NCBI RefSeq assembly: GCF_030247185.1
Contig: NC_080572.1
Location: 208,597,435-208,661,434 of the forward strand
Origin: Malaya genurostris
Lineage: Eukaryota; Arthropoda; Insecta; Diptera; Culicidae
Length of the DNA stretch: 64,000 nt
Direction of reading: 5' to 3'
The position numbers and the translations under genes were made by a program. Below, one piece after another: positions 1 to 11,343 of this stretch. Position 1 is the stretch's first letter. Each line of letters starts with the position of its first letter. The notes under the pieces were generated by a model that ran no database searches, was not told where the DNA came from, and saw only the letters and a program-made list of their open reading frames with translations.

Positions 1-462
1 ATTCCTAATTATATTTAAGGTTTTAAGTTTTTGAAAATTGTATGAGTACTACGTGCATCGTCATTCGAATACAATCTTGTGACGATTTTGGTTTCTGAAA
101 TCGGAACGAAAGAATGGTATTTCGGTGTGCCTGGAATCATTTTGGTATCCTTATAAATGCAAATAACAAAAAACTCACCAGAAGGCCGAATTTTATCAAA
201 ATCAGAAATGGGGTTTTGTTGTAAATTGTTTTTAAAGTCAATTTATTTCAGTGTAGGACTCAATAAGCTCAAAAATTTAACTGATTTTGTGAAAATCATT
301 ACTTCAACACTTTTGCGTAGGATTTATCGATTTGGCCTTATAAGTATTTGGAAAAAAAATAGATAAAAAAATTGACTCTTTTCAAAAGACAGCCTCGATC
401 AATTTTGGATAAACAAATTATGCAGTTTTATGCAATGAAACTGATTTATACCAATGTGACGA
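1..462. other. No gene; repeat-B-like sequence
   Basis: No coding region can be supported. From about 240 to 460 the sequence resembles the repeat at about 20590-21480: both have a CAGTGTA start, an AACTGATTTTGTGAAAAT stretch and a GATCAATTTTGGA stretch. It reads as a decayed dispersed repeat lying up to the TTAA-flanked element that starts at 467. Confidence 0.5.
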
Positions 463-466
463 TTAA

Positions 467-2091
467 GGTGACCATGGAAGCGAGCCACAAATGGCAACCA
501 AGACCACCTACCCTCCCACTCCACCTTCCGCTATTTTGTCCTGCTCTAGATGTAAACAAACCATGAAACACATTTTTTCTACGCGTAGGGTTTTAGGGTA
601 AATATGTTGCGTAGAATTGCTAAGCAATTTGGTGACATAAAACGTATTGATATATGTTTACGATAAACTATCTACTCTGAAGAATGATTTGTGCAAAACT
701 TTTTCGGACCTTCATGAGAAGGTTTCTTCTTAGAATGTTATTATTTTTCACTCACCTAAAGATTTCAGCTGCTGTTTATAGCTCTCTGACACAATTAAGC
801 TTAATGAAAAATTTTTGAGTTGTTCTTCACAGGGAAACTTATCCTCTAATCTAAACATTTTATAATAAAACCTTTGACGAACTCACAGTTCTGATTTTGA
901 AAATTTTACAAAAATCCACGATAAAAAGTTTGCCGGCCTGCTTTAGTATTGGTAATACCAGCCTTTTATATTGGCTGCCATACATAATTAGAGGAAAAAA
1001 ACTTACAATGCACTAAAAATGGCATTATTTTCAATTAGTCGCACGCTGATATAGTAAAAATTACGAATCAAAACTACTTTCGTATGTCACTATCTAAAAT
1101 TTCAATATTTAAAAAAAACTGTAACATTTCCCTTATTTCCATTTCAAATATTGCTTCCCCTCAAAGTTATCCGCAACCCTGTTGTCTTATTAACCGTCAC
1201 TATGGAATGCAAAAAATAAACAGGGTATTCAAGTATTGCAATCTTTTCAAAATGTCTCGTCCATCTGAAAAGAGGAAAGCAGCGCTTATTCGCGAAAATC
1301 AATAGAAAATAGATGGAATACGTTGATAGAGTGTGTTTTGGGTAGTGAGTATGTGCGGCACTCATCAGTTCAAACAGTGGAAGAACTGCCAAAAGTGCCG
1401 GTTCAAAACAATACCATGGAATTTAGAAACTGTAATGGATCCAATAATTTGGTATCAATAGGTAAAGTTCTAAAATATTTTCGTCAATATATGAAATTAT
1501 ATCATCAAATTTGTATGATAAATCTTTTCAGAGCAAATAGCCGATTTGTCATCAAGCCCTCTCATCAAGTGCCACTTGACTGTTCTCTGGGTAAAGTTGC
1601 TTTCCTATCCGAAAACAATGATGTTGTCGACAAAATGGAAAATGTAGAATTTGTTGGTTTGTATTTTTTGAATATGGGAGCATCAAGCTCAAAAATTAAT
1701 ATAAAAAACCATTGCAACAGAGTTTGTTCTGATTTCGTGTTACTATACTTGTAACAGCTTCCTTTTTACTTTGTAATGAAAGAAAAATGCCACGAACCAA
1801 GCGAGGGCAAACAGCAAACTATCTTCTTTGGCACAATCATTATGTTCTTTTGGTCGCATGATTGCAATTTGTTAACTTCAGAATGAGCATGAAGATGAGA
1901 TAAGTCCACTCTGTTTTGCTAGGTGATTTGAATAGTTTCAATGTTTACATTTTGTTCTTGCACCTGTATTCCTTTCAGCACACAAATATTATTTCATTAC
2001 TCTCTACTCACAAATACTATTACTATATGAAAAAGTATTATTTCACCAATACTTTTACTTTTATTTTCCTTGGCTTCTGTCCACGGTCACC
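467..2091. mobile_element. TTAA-flanked DNA element, copy 1
   Basis: The element begins GGTGACCATGG and ends with an inverted counterpart CCACGGTCACC. It is flanked by TTAA at 463-466 and 2092-2095. A second copy with the same ends lies at 58081-62704, and the two align along most of their length once a nested insertion in the second is removed. The TTAA duplication is what piggyBac-type transposases produce, but the terminal bases are not a typical piggyBac end, so the superfamily is uncertain. It contains a short conserved coding stretch (1252-1461) and no recognisable transposase domain. Confidence 0.75.
1252..1461 (+). pseudogene. Conserved exon-like ORF inside TTAA element
   Basis: An ATG at 1252 opens a basic peptide (MSRPSEKRKAALIRENQ) that is stopped by TAG at 1303. 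One base of shift restores a frame reading IECV-GSEYVR and ending VPVQNNT, up to a GGTAAAG splice-donor-like site at about 1461. The other copy (58765-58945) keeps this frame open through the same region and reads ALIRENQKKN into IECVSGSEYVR. The shared frame implies the parent element coded for a protein with an intron here, with a possible acceptor TTTTCAG near 1531. I do not recognise the family. The basic start would suit a DNA-binding N-terminus, but that is inference. Confidence 0.4.
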
Positions 2092-2218
2092 TTAAGCTGA
2101 AAAAGTAATTTTTAATTGTTATATTGAGAGTACAAATTAATTCAATCCGTTTTTTCGAGGTAAAAAGAAACTTGAAGATTAATCAAAGTAGCGTCCATCG
2201 CTAGTTATTACTTTTTCC

Positions 2219-2977
2219 CTAAGACAAGACCTGACAACTGGCTTCTTATTCTTCCTTCCGAATCATCCTTCTCATCATTTTCGCCCTGTGGAATAAATAC
2301 CAACGTATCGGCTACAGTGTAGCCATGTTTACAGATTTTTTAATAACTTTATGCTAAGAAAATATTTATTTATTTAATTTAAATTTAGACTCGGTTTTTG
2401 ATTTGAAATAAACATGACAAATGTTTTGGTGAATGCATTTTTTATTATATATTAACGCTTAAAAACAATTAATTGAGCGCGAAATATCTCTTGTTGAACG
2501 CAAAATCGAATCCATTGTTGACGTATTAACGGATCTTTTGAAAACCGGAAAAATTCAAGTTTTTATAGAAATACTTAGTGCGACCACAGTGGGGAACACA
2601 ACAGTTCATTCTTCTCGTAAAACTAAACACTATTTCGAGTTTATACTAATTTAACAAATCTTTTTTGGTTACACTTTAATTCACTAGAAAGAAAAACACT
2701 TTGATGCTGATTTTAATTACACACTATACCTATACATTTATTACAAATGAAATTGAAATATTCTCTAAAAATTTTCATTTTCATTGGTGAGCTAAAATTA
2801 TACATTTTAATAAACTTGTTTTCTGATTTTCTTTATACTTGGCATCATTGCTCGCGTACCCTGCAAAAGTTTTTTTCTTTTCACAATGTGCGATAAGCAA
2901 CATCAAAATCAGCCAATCAGAAACTGATCCATTTTGGAACAGAAGCACCCTCCCCCAGTTTTCAGGTCTTGTCTTAG
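2219..2977. mobile_element. hAT-like non-autonomous element inside mariner
   Basis: The left end CTAAGACAAGACCTGACAAC and the right end, read on the other strand, CTAAGACAAGACCTGAAAAC form near-perfect inverted repeats of about 22 bp. They are flanked by an 8-bp direct repeat CTTTTTCC at 2211-2218 and 2978-2985. Removing 2219-2985 rejoins the mariner reading frame RWEK to VITSDGRYFD, which confirms the boundaries. An 8-bp duplication is the hAT hallmark. No hAT transposase is seen in the 759 bp, so it was mobilised in trans. Confidence 0.85.
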
Positions 2978-3434
2978 CTTTTTCCCACCTTTCGGGCAAC
3001 TTCCGAATTCCATCTCGAAAAAATGTCTCGTTCTTTGGGGTGGTCCCAAGTTTGAAGCTAATTTTCGAATAACCTGCCAGATCGTGCTGCATCCGTCGAA
3101 ACAACCAGTAATTAGAAGGAGCAATGTCAGGAGAAAACGGACGGTGCAGCAAAATGACCCACTTGAGCGTTCCTAAATATTTTTTCGCGTTTTTTGTGAC
3201 ATAAGACCGAGCGTTTTCATGCAAGAGAATAATTTTATCGTGTCTATGCTTGTATTCTGGTCGTCCTTCTCGTAACGCACGGCTCAAACGCATCAATTGC
3301 AGTCTATACCGATCGCCCGTTATAATATCGTCTGGTTGCAACAGCTCATAGTACGCAACACCCTTTTGGTCCCACCAGATGCACAACATAACCTTCGAAT
3401 ATTCGGCTTTGGTGTTGTTGTTGAGGTGGATGGC

Positions 3435-3656
3435 CAGGGCCGCCGAGAGTAAAAAAACGGGCCCGAGGGGAATTTCAGGCCCCCATCGTTTAGTGGCTCC
3501 ATGTTCGGGGATTGAACGAGCAAAAAAAATGGTTCCAAGGTATGATTTGATTAGGCGCAATAAGAAACATTTTTAAATCTTTGACTTTCCAGGCACCCTG
3601 GAAAAGTCCGGGCCCGGGGGGTTTCCCCCTTTTCCCCCTCCCTCTTGGAGGCCTAG
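3435..3656. mobile_element. Short GC-rich hAT-like MITE inside mariner
   Basis: The 222-bp block starts CAGGGCCGCC and ends GGAGGCCTAG. It interrupts the mariner frame between PGQLLLS and PSTSTTTPKPN. The flanking 8-mers TGGATGGC and TCGATAGC match at six of eight positions, consistent with an old 8-bp hAT duplication. Its C/G runs and ends resemble the better preserved MITE at 19854-20133. Confidence 0.6.
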
Positions 3657-4109
3657 TCGATAGCAATAATTGACCGGGCATAGTGTAGTATTTTTTCTTC
3701 TTTGGATTATTTTAGAATATCTATTTTGCATTCCCAGTAACAATTCGATTCAAAAACCCCTTTCTTTGCTGCCTTTGAATCAGCTACTTGCAAATGAAAA
3801 ATCGCCTGTCAATGCCTGATGCTTGTTGAGTCACTTCCAATGATTCTGCAAGTTCCTCTTGCGGATGTTCATCGAGTAATGCCTCCAACTGTTCGTGATT
3901 GATTTTTTTTTTGTTGTTGTTGTCCAGAGCGAGAACTGTCTTCAACGCTGAAATCTCCATTCTTGAAACGTCGAAATCATTCCCTACATGATTCATCAGT
4001 TGGAAGATTATAACCATAAACATCCACAAGCTTTTGATGCACTTAATCATTTCTACTGCAAAAATGAGATCGGTAATCCAATTTAAGTGTGTAGATACAT
4101 GATATAACA

Positions 4110-5800
4110 CTAAAGTTGTAACAAGTATTGATTAAAATTGAAAATAATATTTGAGATATTATCGATACACAATGATTAAATGCAAGTATCAAAAATAAAT
4201 ATCATCATACACCAAAATCGTATCCACGTTGTATGATTCTATTTCAGAATTGCCATGTTGGTGTTTTATTTACTCAAAAAATCCTTAAAAAAACATATCC
4301 GTACAACATCGGGTAGTGCTGTTAGTTCAATATATTTATTCGATGCAATGCCGTTCAAGAAAAAAAAGGGATCCATCTCTTGCCAACTCGCTTACATTAA
4401 AGTACCACCGAGAGAGTACCAATGTTCGACATACCTAATCTGAGCACATAATTCACACTTCGTAACGAATGTATCGATTTGAATATGTCACTAGGAAACG
4501 GAGTTAATAAATGATACTTTTTTGGAAAGTGGAAAGGAATGAAACATTTCCGTGGTTGAATTTATTGCGCCTGAACACGAGTGAATTAGACTTTCACAGC
4601 ACACGAGCAAATTGTTGATCAAAGAATTGTATCGAAAGTTTTGTGTCCTCGTATCACTAATCAACTCCAACCACAAGTAATTTCTCAATTTTTCTCTTTT
4701 AAATTGCGGATTTCATTTCGAATGTTCGTTTTTGGGTTCATTCTATGAAACGCATTTTTATGTTTTCAGCCACATTTGGGTTACCAAAACGAAGTTTATG
4801 CCAAATGCTGGTGAGAAAAGCGCCGCAACCAAAACTAAATCCCTGTCTGCGGGTTCACAGCACCATCGCTAGAAATTCTAGGCTTGAATTCTGTACACGA
4901 GCAGAAGGCCAATTTGTGCAGCTGAGTCTGAAAATATGCGGTTCAAGTGGAATCCGATGTGAGCAGGTCTTATGTACAGACGTATGTAGTTTACTTGCGG
5001 CGACGCCATCACTTTGCGGTTTTCATAGGACCGTGTCTGTGATTTCCCCATTGCAAAAGTTATGAAAATGGCTTTGTTCTTTCAGGTTCTCTTATTAAAT
5101 ATATTTCTCGGGATTAGCTCAACTTTTGCCACATTCAATATTCATTCATTGTACGAAGCCCGTAAAAAGCGTTCTTTAAAGCGATTGTTCCACCCTCCGG
5201 TAGAAATGTTGTTCGGTTGTTTGCGTACCGGAAAATTTGAAATTAGATGAAATAATTATAGATTTTCTCAAACTTTAACTTATCTGTTGAAATGTAGGAC
5301 ACTGCCAAGTCATCAATCATTCGACGGTTCACAAATGAAACAACTGCTTGAATTACCAATTACATAGGCATATGTTTCATCCGAGCTCGTCTGCATTCGA
5401 TTCTGTAAACGAATAGCAAATATACGACCCTTTGCGGAATTAAATTACCCTTTAAATTAGATTCTTGTATATTTACACATACAAGAAAAAAAACGGAAAG
5501 CTGCACATGTTCGACTTGTTTCCACTGGCATACAAATACGACATCCAAAAGCTACAAATCTATTTCCGACAGCTGTGTCACTTAGGGATTCAGCACCAGT
5601 CCTCCTTCGAGTTCATTCATTCCGAGATCAATTACAACCGAACCCGGTTGGTATATTGAATCGGAATTATTTAGATAGCGATGAGATAATTTATTGAATC
5701 AATCGGAAGAATTTCCCCAAACCGATGAAAGAAGGAAACGATGGAAGAGAACAAAAAAAAAACAGAAGCCGCATCGAAGGCAGGAAAAGTGCAGAAAAGT
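4110..5800. other. No gene seen
   Basis: Several frames of 60-106 codons are open here (for example 4745-5065), but they have no recognisable domain, overlap on both strands and lack splice or codon support. No transposon ends were found. This may be old unique intergenic DNA. Confidence 0.5.
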
Positions 5801-5819
5801 ACAAAATTCAATTTAATTT

Positions 5820-6240
5820 ATCTTTCCTTAGCTGCGCGACCGGGTCCCGTCTGTGCTGCCGCGGCCGTAAAGTCGTTGCGGATCAAACAGCTCCGAGCCG
5901 GTCGGTGAAGGAAACAGTAGCGGGTGGTAAAAAGTTGATAATAAAAAATTTCCCGCCTCGGGGAAAGACCATGCTGCCTGGAAAGGCAAAAATTCGCAAC
6001 CAGCAGAAAGAGGAATAATTCGATTCAATTTTATCGCACAGCAAAAGATTTTCCCCTTCGTTTAGTTCCGCTGTAATGCGGGGAACAATAACTTTTAGCG
6101 TCACTTAGCCGTTCGAGAGATAATTCTACCGATGGCTGATGGTTTTCACGAACGAAACCTCGTTAGCTGGTTCCTGGTTCCTGCACGGGGCAACCCCGCA
6201 ACAACCTGGGTCAGCTTAGTTCGTTACGACTGATTAGTTT
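5820..6240. other. GC-richer unique segment, no gene
   Basis: The base composition is visibly more GC-rich than its surroundings, with CCGCGGCC and several CCGG/GGTCG stretches. Short frames run on both strands (5725-6018 plus, 5883-6104 minus) without family features. It could be a regulatory or old exonic remnant, but nothing identifies it. Confidence 0.35.
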
Positions 6241-6419
6241 GTGGGTTTTGAGGAGTTGTAAAATCTCCCAACACTATCTAGAAGCTGAAGTCGATTGGGA
6301 TATTGGTAACAATATTGTCTATCGTTGGATAGAACTCGCCAAGCATCCGATGGTAATAATGTTATAGACAAGAATTGATCCTGTTCTCATTCGATTTAAA
6401 GTAACTTTTTGTTACCATT

Positions 6420-7470
6420 CATTACATGGTTTCAGAAGTTCCGGAAATAGTAGTAATAATAGTATATTTCTGATTCTGCTCAAAATAGGTCCAATTAGTA
6501 TGTTTTGTTAGTGAAAGTCCTAACGAACCGACTTCGGCCATGCCTGTTTTCGATTCTAAAAAATACCGAAAATAGTGGTCAAAATCACCTAAACGGAACA
6601 CACTTCGATATCTTGGATACGGCTTAACCGATTTTCACAAATGTAGATTCAAATAAAAGTCTTATGGGCCCATCCAAAGCTCTTCAATTTTGCTCGGATG
6701 CGACCTCCGGCTCCAAACACACAAAAATATTAGTTTAAAATTTCAAACGTTCTATTATGCGGATTCCAGGCTCTGGAATTTACTTCGTTCTCTCAAATAT
6801 GACTTAACCCCTTCACGACCATAAGATGTGCAGGACGAAATATGTCAGTACAAGACAAAATTTTAGCTATTGGGGGTACAAATTAAGAGAATATCACCAG
6901 AAAAATATAGCAGGGTTAATAAGTTTCCCATAATTCCATGGGAAATATTTTTCCCTATGATTCTTCGAAATAAATAAAAGAAATGTTGGGTTAAATGCTT
7001 AAATTATAAGAATAGTAAAATAAATAGTTAGTTATAGCATTCTACGAAACGATTTCATGTACTTGTGGACGTTGCACATAACACATTTATTAAGAGTTCT
7101 ATTTTCTTTATGCCATTTTGCACAAACTTTTTTAGTGCAATAAAGATTGATAGTTATTTTTACTAATTCGTTCAGATACACATTTGTCGCCTTGGAAATA
7201 AGTTTTCTTTAACATTTAGTAAAAAAACATTGATTTAATAGTAATTGAAGAATCTATAACGATTTTTATAGAAGGAAAACATATTTCCCTTGAGTGTTAA
7301 GGGGTTAACCGATGGGAGAATTGTTTCCATTTGTAGGTTATAATAGTTGACACCCAAACAAATTTCTTTATTTTCTTTGAAGAATCAAAAGAAATTATTC
7401 TGAAGATAACCTTGTGAAAATATTGGTAATATAAGAGTGCATTACACTACTAGGAGGATTAAAATATTAG
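6420..7470 (+). repeat. Interspersed repeat family A, copy 1
   Basis: Family A carries the recurring phrases CCGATTTTCACAAACTTAG, TCCCATACAAAATTCCTGAA and GACTTCCGGTTCCGGAA, and ends near CACTAGGTGGATTAAAACAG. Here these appear, diverged, at about 6600-6720 and 7380-7470. The copy is split by the TTAA-flanked MITE at 6808-7304. The sequence across the join (GACTTAACCGATGG) matches the usual family A phrase GGCTTAACCGAT. Confidence 0.7.
6808..7304. mobile_element. piggyBac-like MITE with TTAA duplication
   Basis: The 497-bp element starts CCCCTTCACGACC and ends AGTGTTAAGGGG, giving short inverted ends CCCCTT. It is flanked by TTAA at 6804-6807 and 7305-7308. TTAA duplication plus CCC-starting termini fit the piggyBac superfamily. 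It carries no coding region and sits inside a family A repeat, so it is the younger of the two. Confidence 0.75.
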
Positions 7471-7489
7471 TTGTATAAAGAAGTTTACG

Positions 7490-8200
7490 CCGTTTTTTTT
7501 TTAATTTGAAGCTTAATTGGCAAAAAAATGGTTACAAATTCAATATTGATAATATTGTACATCGCTAGCCACTATTTTATCCCATCTTTCTAGTAATTCA
7601 CGGAAACGATTTTTGAAAAATTCGACTGGTTTGGACGTAATCCGCGAATCGATCCAGTTTGTGATGCCATGCTACATCGACCGTAACAAGCAGTAATTGG
7701 AAGGAGCAATGTTTGTGATGTACGTTGGATGGGGTAGGACTTCCCATTTGAGCGTTTTACCGGTTGTGCAACAGTGGATGAGCATTTTCTTGTTGTAAAA
7801 TTACTTTGTCGTGTCTATCGGTGAATTGTGACCGTTTTTTTTTCAATGCTCGGCTCAAACGCAATTCATTTGGCTCTCAATTGCTTACCTTTCGGGTCAT
7901 TTTCATTGCTTTCAAATTCAAATGTCAACGGGCTGAATAACTTCGAGTGATTTTTCAAGTTCTTTTCGCATTTGTGACGTTTTAAACTTTGGTGGCGCTC
8001 CGGTTATCGTCTTCTAGATCAAAATTACCATTTTTAAATCGTGCAAACCACTTCCGATACATTTGCACAGCTAGATCATGCTCACCATCTATTTCCTTCA
8101 AAATACGATGATCTTCAGCTGCTGTTTTCTTCGTATTGAATTTATTTTGAAGTCAATCGAAGCAGAAATCTTGGGCCTGTGCGTCGAGCTCTTGCTTCTA
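7490..8200 (-). pseudogene. Degenerate mariner transposase, copy 2
   Basis: The minus strand shows scattered mariner blocks. Near 8030-8110 it reads VYRKWFARFKNGNFDLED-like, the N-terminal WF-RFK-GDFDVED block. Near 7800 it has DKV-L-QQ, the region before the second Asp. Near 7580 it has an LLERWDK-like C-terminus. Many stops and frameshifts interrupt it, and no long frame survives. The family assignment rests on these blocks and on their order relative to the better copy at 2179-4060. The copy is ancient and inactive. Confidence 0.65.
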
Positions 8201-8379
8201 TGTAGAATAAGATAGCCATTAATAAAGGTCCATAACTTCCAAAGTTTCGTTGCAATAGGCGTGAAAATTACACAGAAAATTATTCAAATGTTTTACTATA
8301 AGAAGATATAAAGAAAATAATTAATGATCTTTCAAAAGTGTTAGATCCTACCCGCCCCTTAATTCGCTTAACATTGCAC

Positions 8380-9052
8380 AATAAATCGATGCAAGTTTCA
8401 TATTGGACATTTTGAATAATTGTTTCCGGAACCGGAATCGGGAGACTGTCGAAATTGAAGTAAGTTTTTAGGGCCATTAAATAGTCAGACCTACAAGCTC
8501 AAATAGTTTTCCAAATTTCAAAATCGAGCTTAGGTGTTGGTTTTCGTTTACTTTGTCGCGGGTACGAGATCGAACTCCACACAAAACGTGTTTTGTTCGT
8601 AGAGGCGGTATTGTGTTTTCTTTTTCCATACCACCGCATACACGCACCGGTGCGCATTATAAGCCGGATTGATATTTTTGACACTCATCACTTTGTAATG
8701 CCGGATCCGGAAGTCAGGTTCGGATGAAACTCAGGAGCTATGCATGGAATCATAAGACCATAAATCATCGCTATGTGAGTTCGGAAACTGTTATAGCCAG
8801 AATAGATACGTGCGGCCGTCAACTGACAAAGCCTATCGATTGAAACTGATTTTAACCTCCAGAAACCCCATTTTTCCGTTCCACTGCTCTGTCTAACTGC
8901 TTGAAATGTTCAACACTCTTTATCCTGTAATTCCGGAACCGAAAGTCAGATCAAGATAAAATTCTGAAATTTTCTAGGAGATCATTAGACCTTCTATTTG
9001 AATCTAAAACAAAACTAACATCGGTTCAGCAATCTCAGAGAAAAGCTAGTAC
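8380..9052 (-). repeat. Family A repeat, reverse orientation
   Basis: Reverse-orientation family A phrases are present, including CCGGATCCGGAAGTCAG at about 8700 and ATCGGTTCAGCAATCTCAGAG at about 9020. The repeat is the target into which the retroelement at 9053-11376 inserted. Sequence resembling its continuation resumes after 11388. Confidence 0.6.
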
Positions 9053-9162
9053 AGTTCGCTTTCTCATTTCATCCAAGTCAGTCGATAAAACAAAACCGCT
9101 TACGTTCGGGACAGAAGAAACCAAGTACAGTTTTGTGTAGTGAACAATAAAACGACCTCGAA

Positions 9163-10146
9163 ATGAGTAAACCAAACGAACAAAAGCTACCGCCGACACG
9201 AAAAAATACAATTATTGTTGACTTCAGGCAGTGCAAACTTCGACCTTCGATACTTGAAGGTTTGCTTAAGGAGTAAATGCATCTTGATATTAAACGTGTG
9301 CATTAACTTCAACCAAATAAGACCAATAATGTTGTTTATATCCAGTTCTATAAAGAGTTGAATGCAATTCAATTCGCTAAAGACAGTAATAATGTGCATT
9401 ATGTGGAGCATGAAAATATCAAGTACAACATTCCAGTATATATGGATGATAGTGCTATAGAAGTGCGTGTGCATGATCTTCCCTCAAGCGTCAACGATTC
9501 ATATATTCGCGCAACTATGTCCCAATACGGAGAGATTCTCTCTATCGAAAAAGAAAAGTGGAAGAATTATTTCCCCGGTATTCTAAATGGTGTACGTTTG
9601 TTACGCATGCGCTTGAGGAGGCCTATACCTTCTTATGTGATTTTCGGTCAAGATACAAGAATCCCATGCAAATCACTTGTTACCTATGACAATCAGATGG
9701 CCACATGTCAATATTGCCAAAAAGCTGTTCACTACGGTAAGCCATGTGATAAACTGGACAAGGAGACAACCATTCCAAAGGACAACGGTGCTTCCTTCGC
9801 ACAAACCCTAAGCAACCCCAGTACACCTGTGACAGTCACCAACAACAATGAAGCATCCCCTTCAACGAAACCATCAAACGTATCCCAGAACAAAGTACAC
9901 CAGCTGCAGTTAACAACTTACCATCCAACCAACCAGCAGCTGCAAACAATGTACAACAAGACGCATCTACAGCAACTAGCAACGAAATCAACAACAATAT
10001 CACCGATGCGGCAATTAATGACGAGACGAACCGCGAACAAACTGCCCCTCAATCCTCGCAGGAGTGAAATGGAAGCTCCTCTCCCCTTAGAAAAAGGGTC
10101 ACAATTAGATCCATTACAAAAAAAAATTATCCAAAATCTCAGCTAA
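9163..10146 (+). pseudogene. Retroelement ORF1 (gag-like, zinc knuckle), broken
   Basis: The natural start is the ATG at 9163 (MSKPNEQKLPPTRKN). The frame has two in-frame stops, near 9274 and 9304, before the long open part. That part contains a region reading VRVHDLPSSVND and MSQYGEILSIEKEKW, which looks like the RNA-recognition-type fold of non-LTR ORF1 proteins. It is followed by one zinc knuckle CQYCQKAVHYGKPC (C-X2-C-X4-H-X4-C). The C-terminal third is frameshifted: the related copy at 29522-29765 encodes TTDAAMEDETSHEQSAPQSS in the proper frame, whereas here the same bases read in another frame. ORF1 proteins bind element RNA in a cytoplasmic ribonucleoprotein. This copy cannot make an intact protein. 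The clade was not determined. Confidence 0.75.
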
Positions 10147-10171
10147 ATCGGCCACGTAAAGCTTGTACGCA

Positions 10172-11343
10172 CACGGAACGACCGAAATCAGCATTTTCGC
10201 GAAAAATTTAGTTGATTTGCTGATTTTAGTTAGTTATTTTTTGAGACAACTAAAAAAATCTTACTTTTGCTGATTTAGATTTTTTATTCTCATTCCCTTA
10301 ATAATAATAAAATATTTGTTGAAATGACTATTTTTTTTAGTTGAATTCACAAATTAAACGTACTGTCATTTCTTAGCTAAGGCACACTTCATATCCTGTC
10401 AACTAATTTTTAAGTTGAATTAAAGAAAAATAATGTTGTTTTCAACCAATATGAATGGTTGAATTGGCTTCTGCAATCTGCAGCTATATGGCGCCCTGTC
10501 ACCGAAACGGTAACACCTTAATGACTACTAGCCACTAGATGGCACACTACTGCCGAAAAAAATTCAAACGCGGTTGGCTATTCTATATTGGCAGGTATAA
10601 ATACGATGTTGTGTTGGAGAAAAAGACATAAACGAAACGTAAACATCTTTTTGAATTTTTTTCTTCTAAATCACTGTTTCTTCATTCTCACTGAAAACTT
10701 TGAGTACTCGGAAAACAAAAACCGAATACAAATAGTACACCGGACGGCGCAGCTCGGAAGGTTTGAAGATACAAAAAAACTTCATCACAATTAGAGTGCA
10801 ACATTCGAAACTCACTTCACTGTTTCGCGTAAAAACATTATTACCCACAATCGCTTCAACTGCGCACAAATTCTGAATAAATACACTTTCCACTAACAGT
10901 TTACGTAATTTTTACATATCGGTTTAGAAATTTATATAGGGATATATCGTAGCACATGCGAAAAACATCTAAACAATTTGCGAGCAGTTTCAACAAGACT
11001 GTCCCTTTTAGCTTTTTAATGGATTGTTTTGCTTTGACACTGCTGTCCTTCAGTAATGACGGTGATAGATAAATAGAATCAAAGTTTCTGATTTTAATAA
11101 CAAAATTTGTTGTCAATGAGAATTTCGTACTGGATTGAAATATTGCTGGTTTGTGTCCAGAATATTCGCCAACTAAACACATTCTCTAAAAATAAGAGTT
11201 TTTTTCAGCACAGTAAATTCTAAATTTTAACTAAATTTTAATTTTTTTTTTTTATAGTTATTTTGGAAATTTTGTTGTTAAAATCAACTAATTCAAAAAC
11301 AGTAATACGAATTAGGCGCAGAGCTAATTTCGGTCGTTCCGTG
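10172..11343. mobile_element. 1.17 kb inverted-repeat DNA element nested in retroelement
   Basis: The ends are exact inverted copies of CACGGAACGACCGAAAT (17 bp), continuing imperfectly as CAGC/TAGC. The element splits the retroelement tail GTACGCAAATTGGCC, known intact from 29475-29520, between GTACGCA and CAAATAGGCC. This leaves a 2-bp CA (or 3-bp GCA) duplication. Internal frames (10588-10794, 10901-11182 on the other strand) have no recognisable domain, so it looks non-autonomous. The superfamily is unassigned. Confidence 0.8.

Larger units (their letters stand above)
2179..4060 (-). pseudogene. Decayed mariner transposase carrying two insertions
   Basis: The minus strand encodes pieces of a mariner-family (D,D34D) transposase, which in intact form cuts and pastes its own element at TA sites. 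In order from about 4000 down: a helix-turn-helix part (EALLDEHPQEELAESLEVTQQ), RRFF, then KVMLCIWWDQKGVAYYELL with the first catalytic Asp, ITGDRYRLQLMRLSRALRE, HENARSY where the second Asp is replaced by Glu, SPDIAPSNY where the third Asp is replaced by Asn, and FFRDGIRKLPERWEK. The C-terminal EKVITSDGRYFD plus stop lies at 2179-2216, displaced by the 759-bp insertion at 2219-2977. A second insertion at 3435-3656 separates the N-terminal part from the first Asp block, and there are frameshifts. The copy is inactive. Part of the 259-codon frame read here (below 2978) belongs to the inserted element, not to mariner. Confidence 0.9.

Noticed and set aside
2781..3560. A single 259-codon intact mariner transposase
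   Set aside because: Its C-terminal third is inserted hAT-like DNA, its N-terminal part is inserted MITE, and two catalytic Asp residues are substituted.
4745..5065. 106-codon open frame, cysteine-containing
   Set aside because: No family features; frames on either side and both strands look similar in quality.
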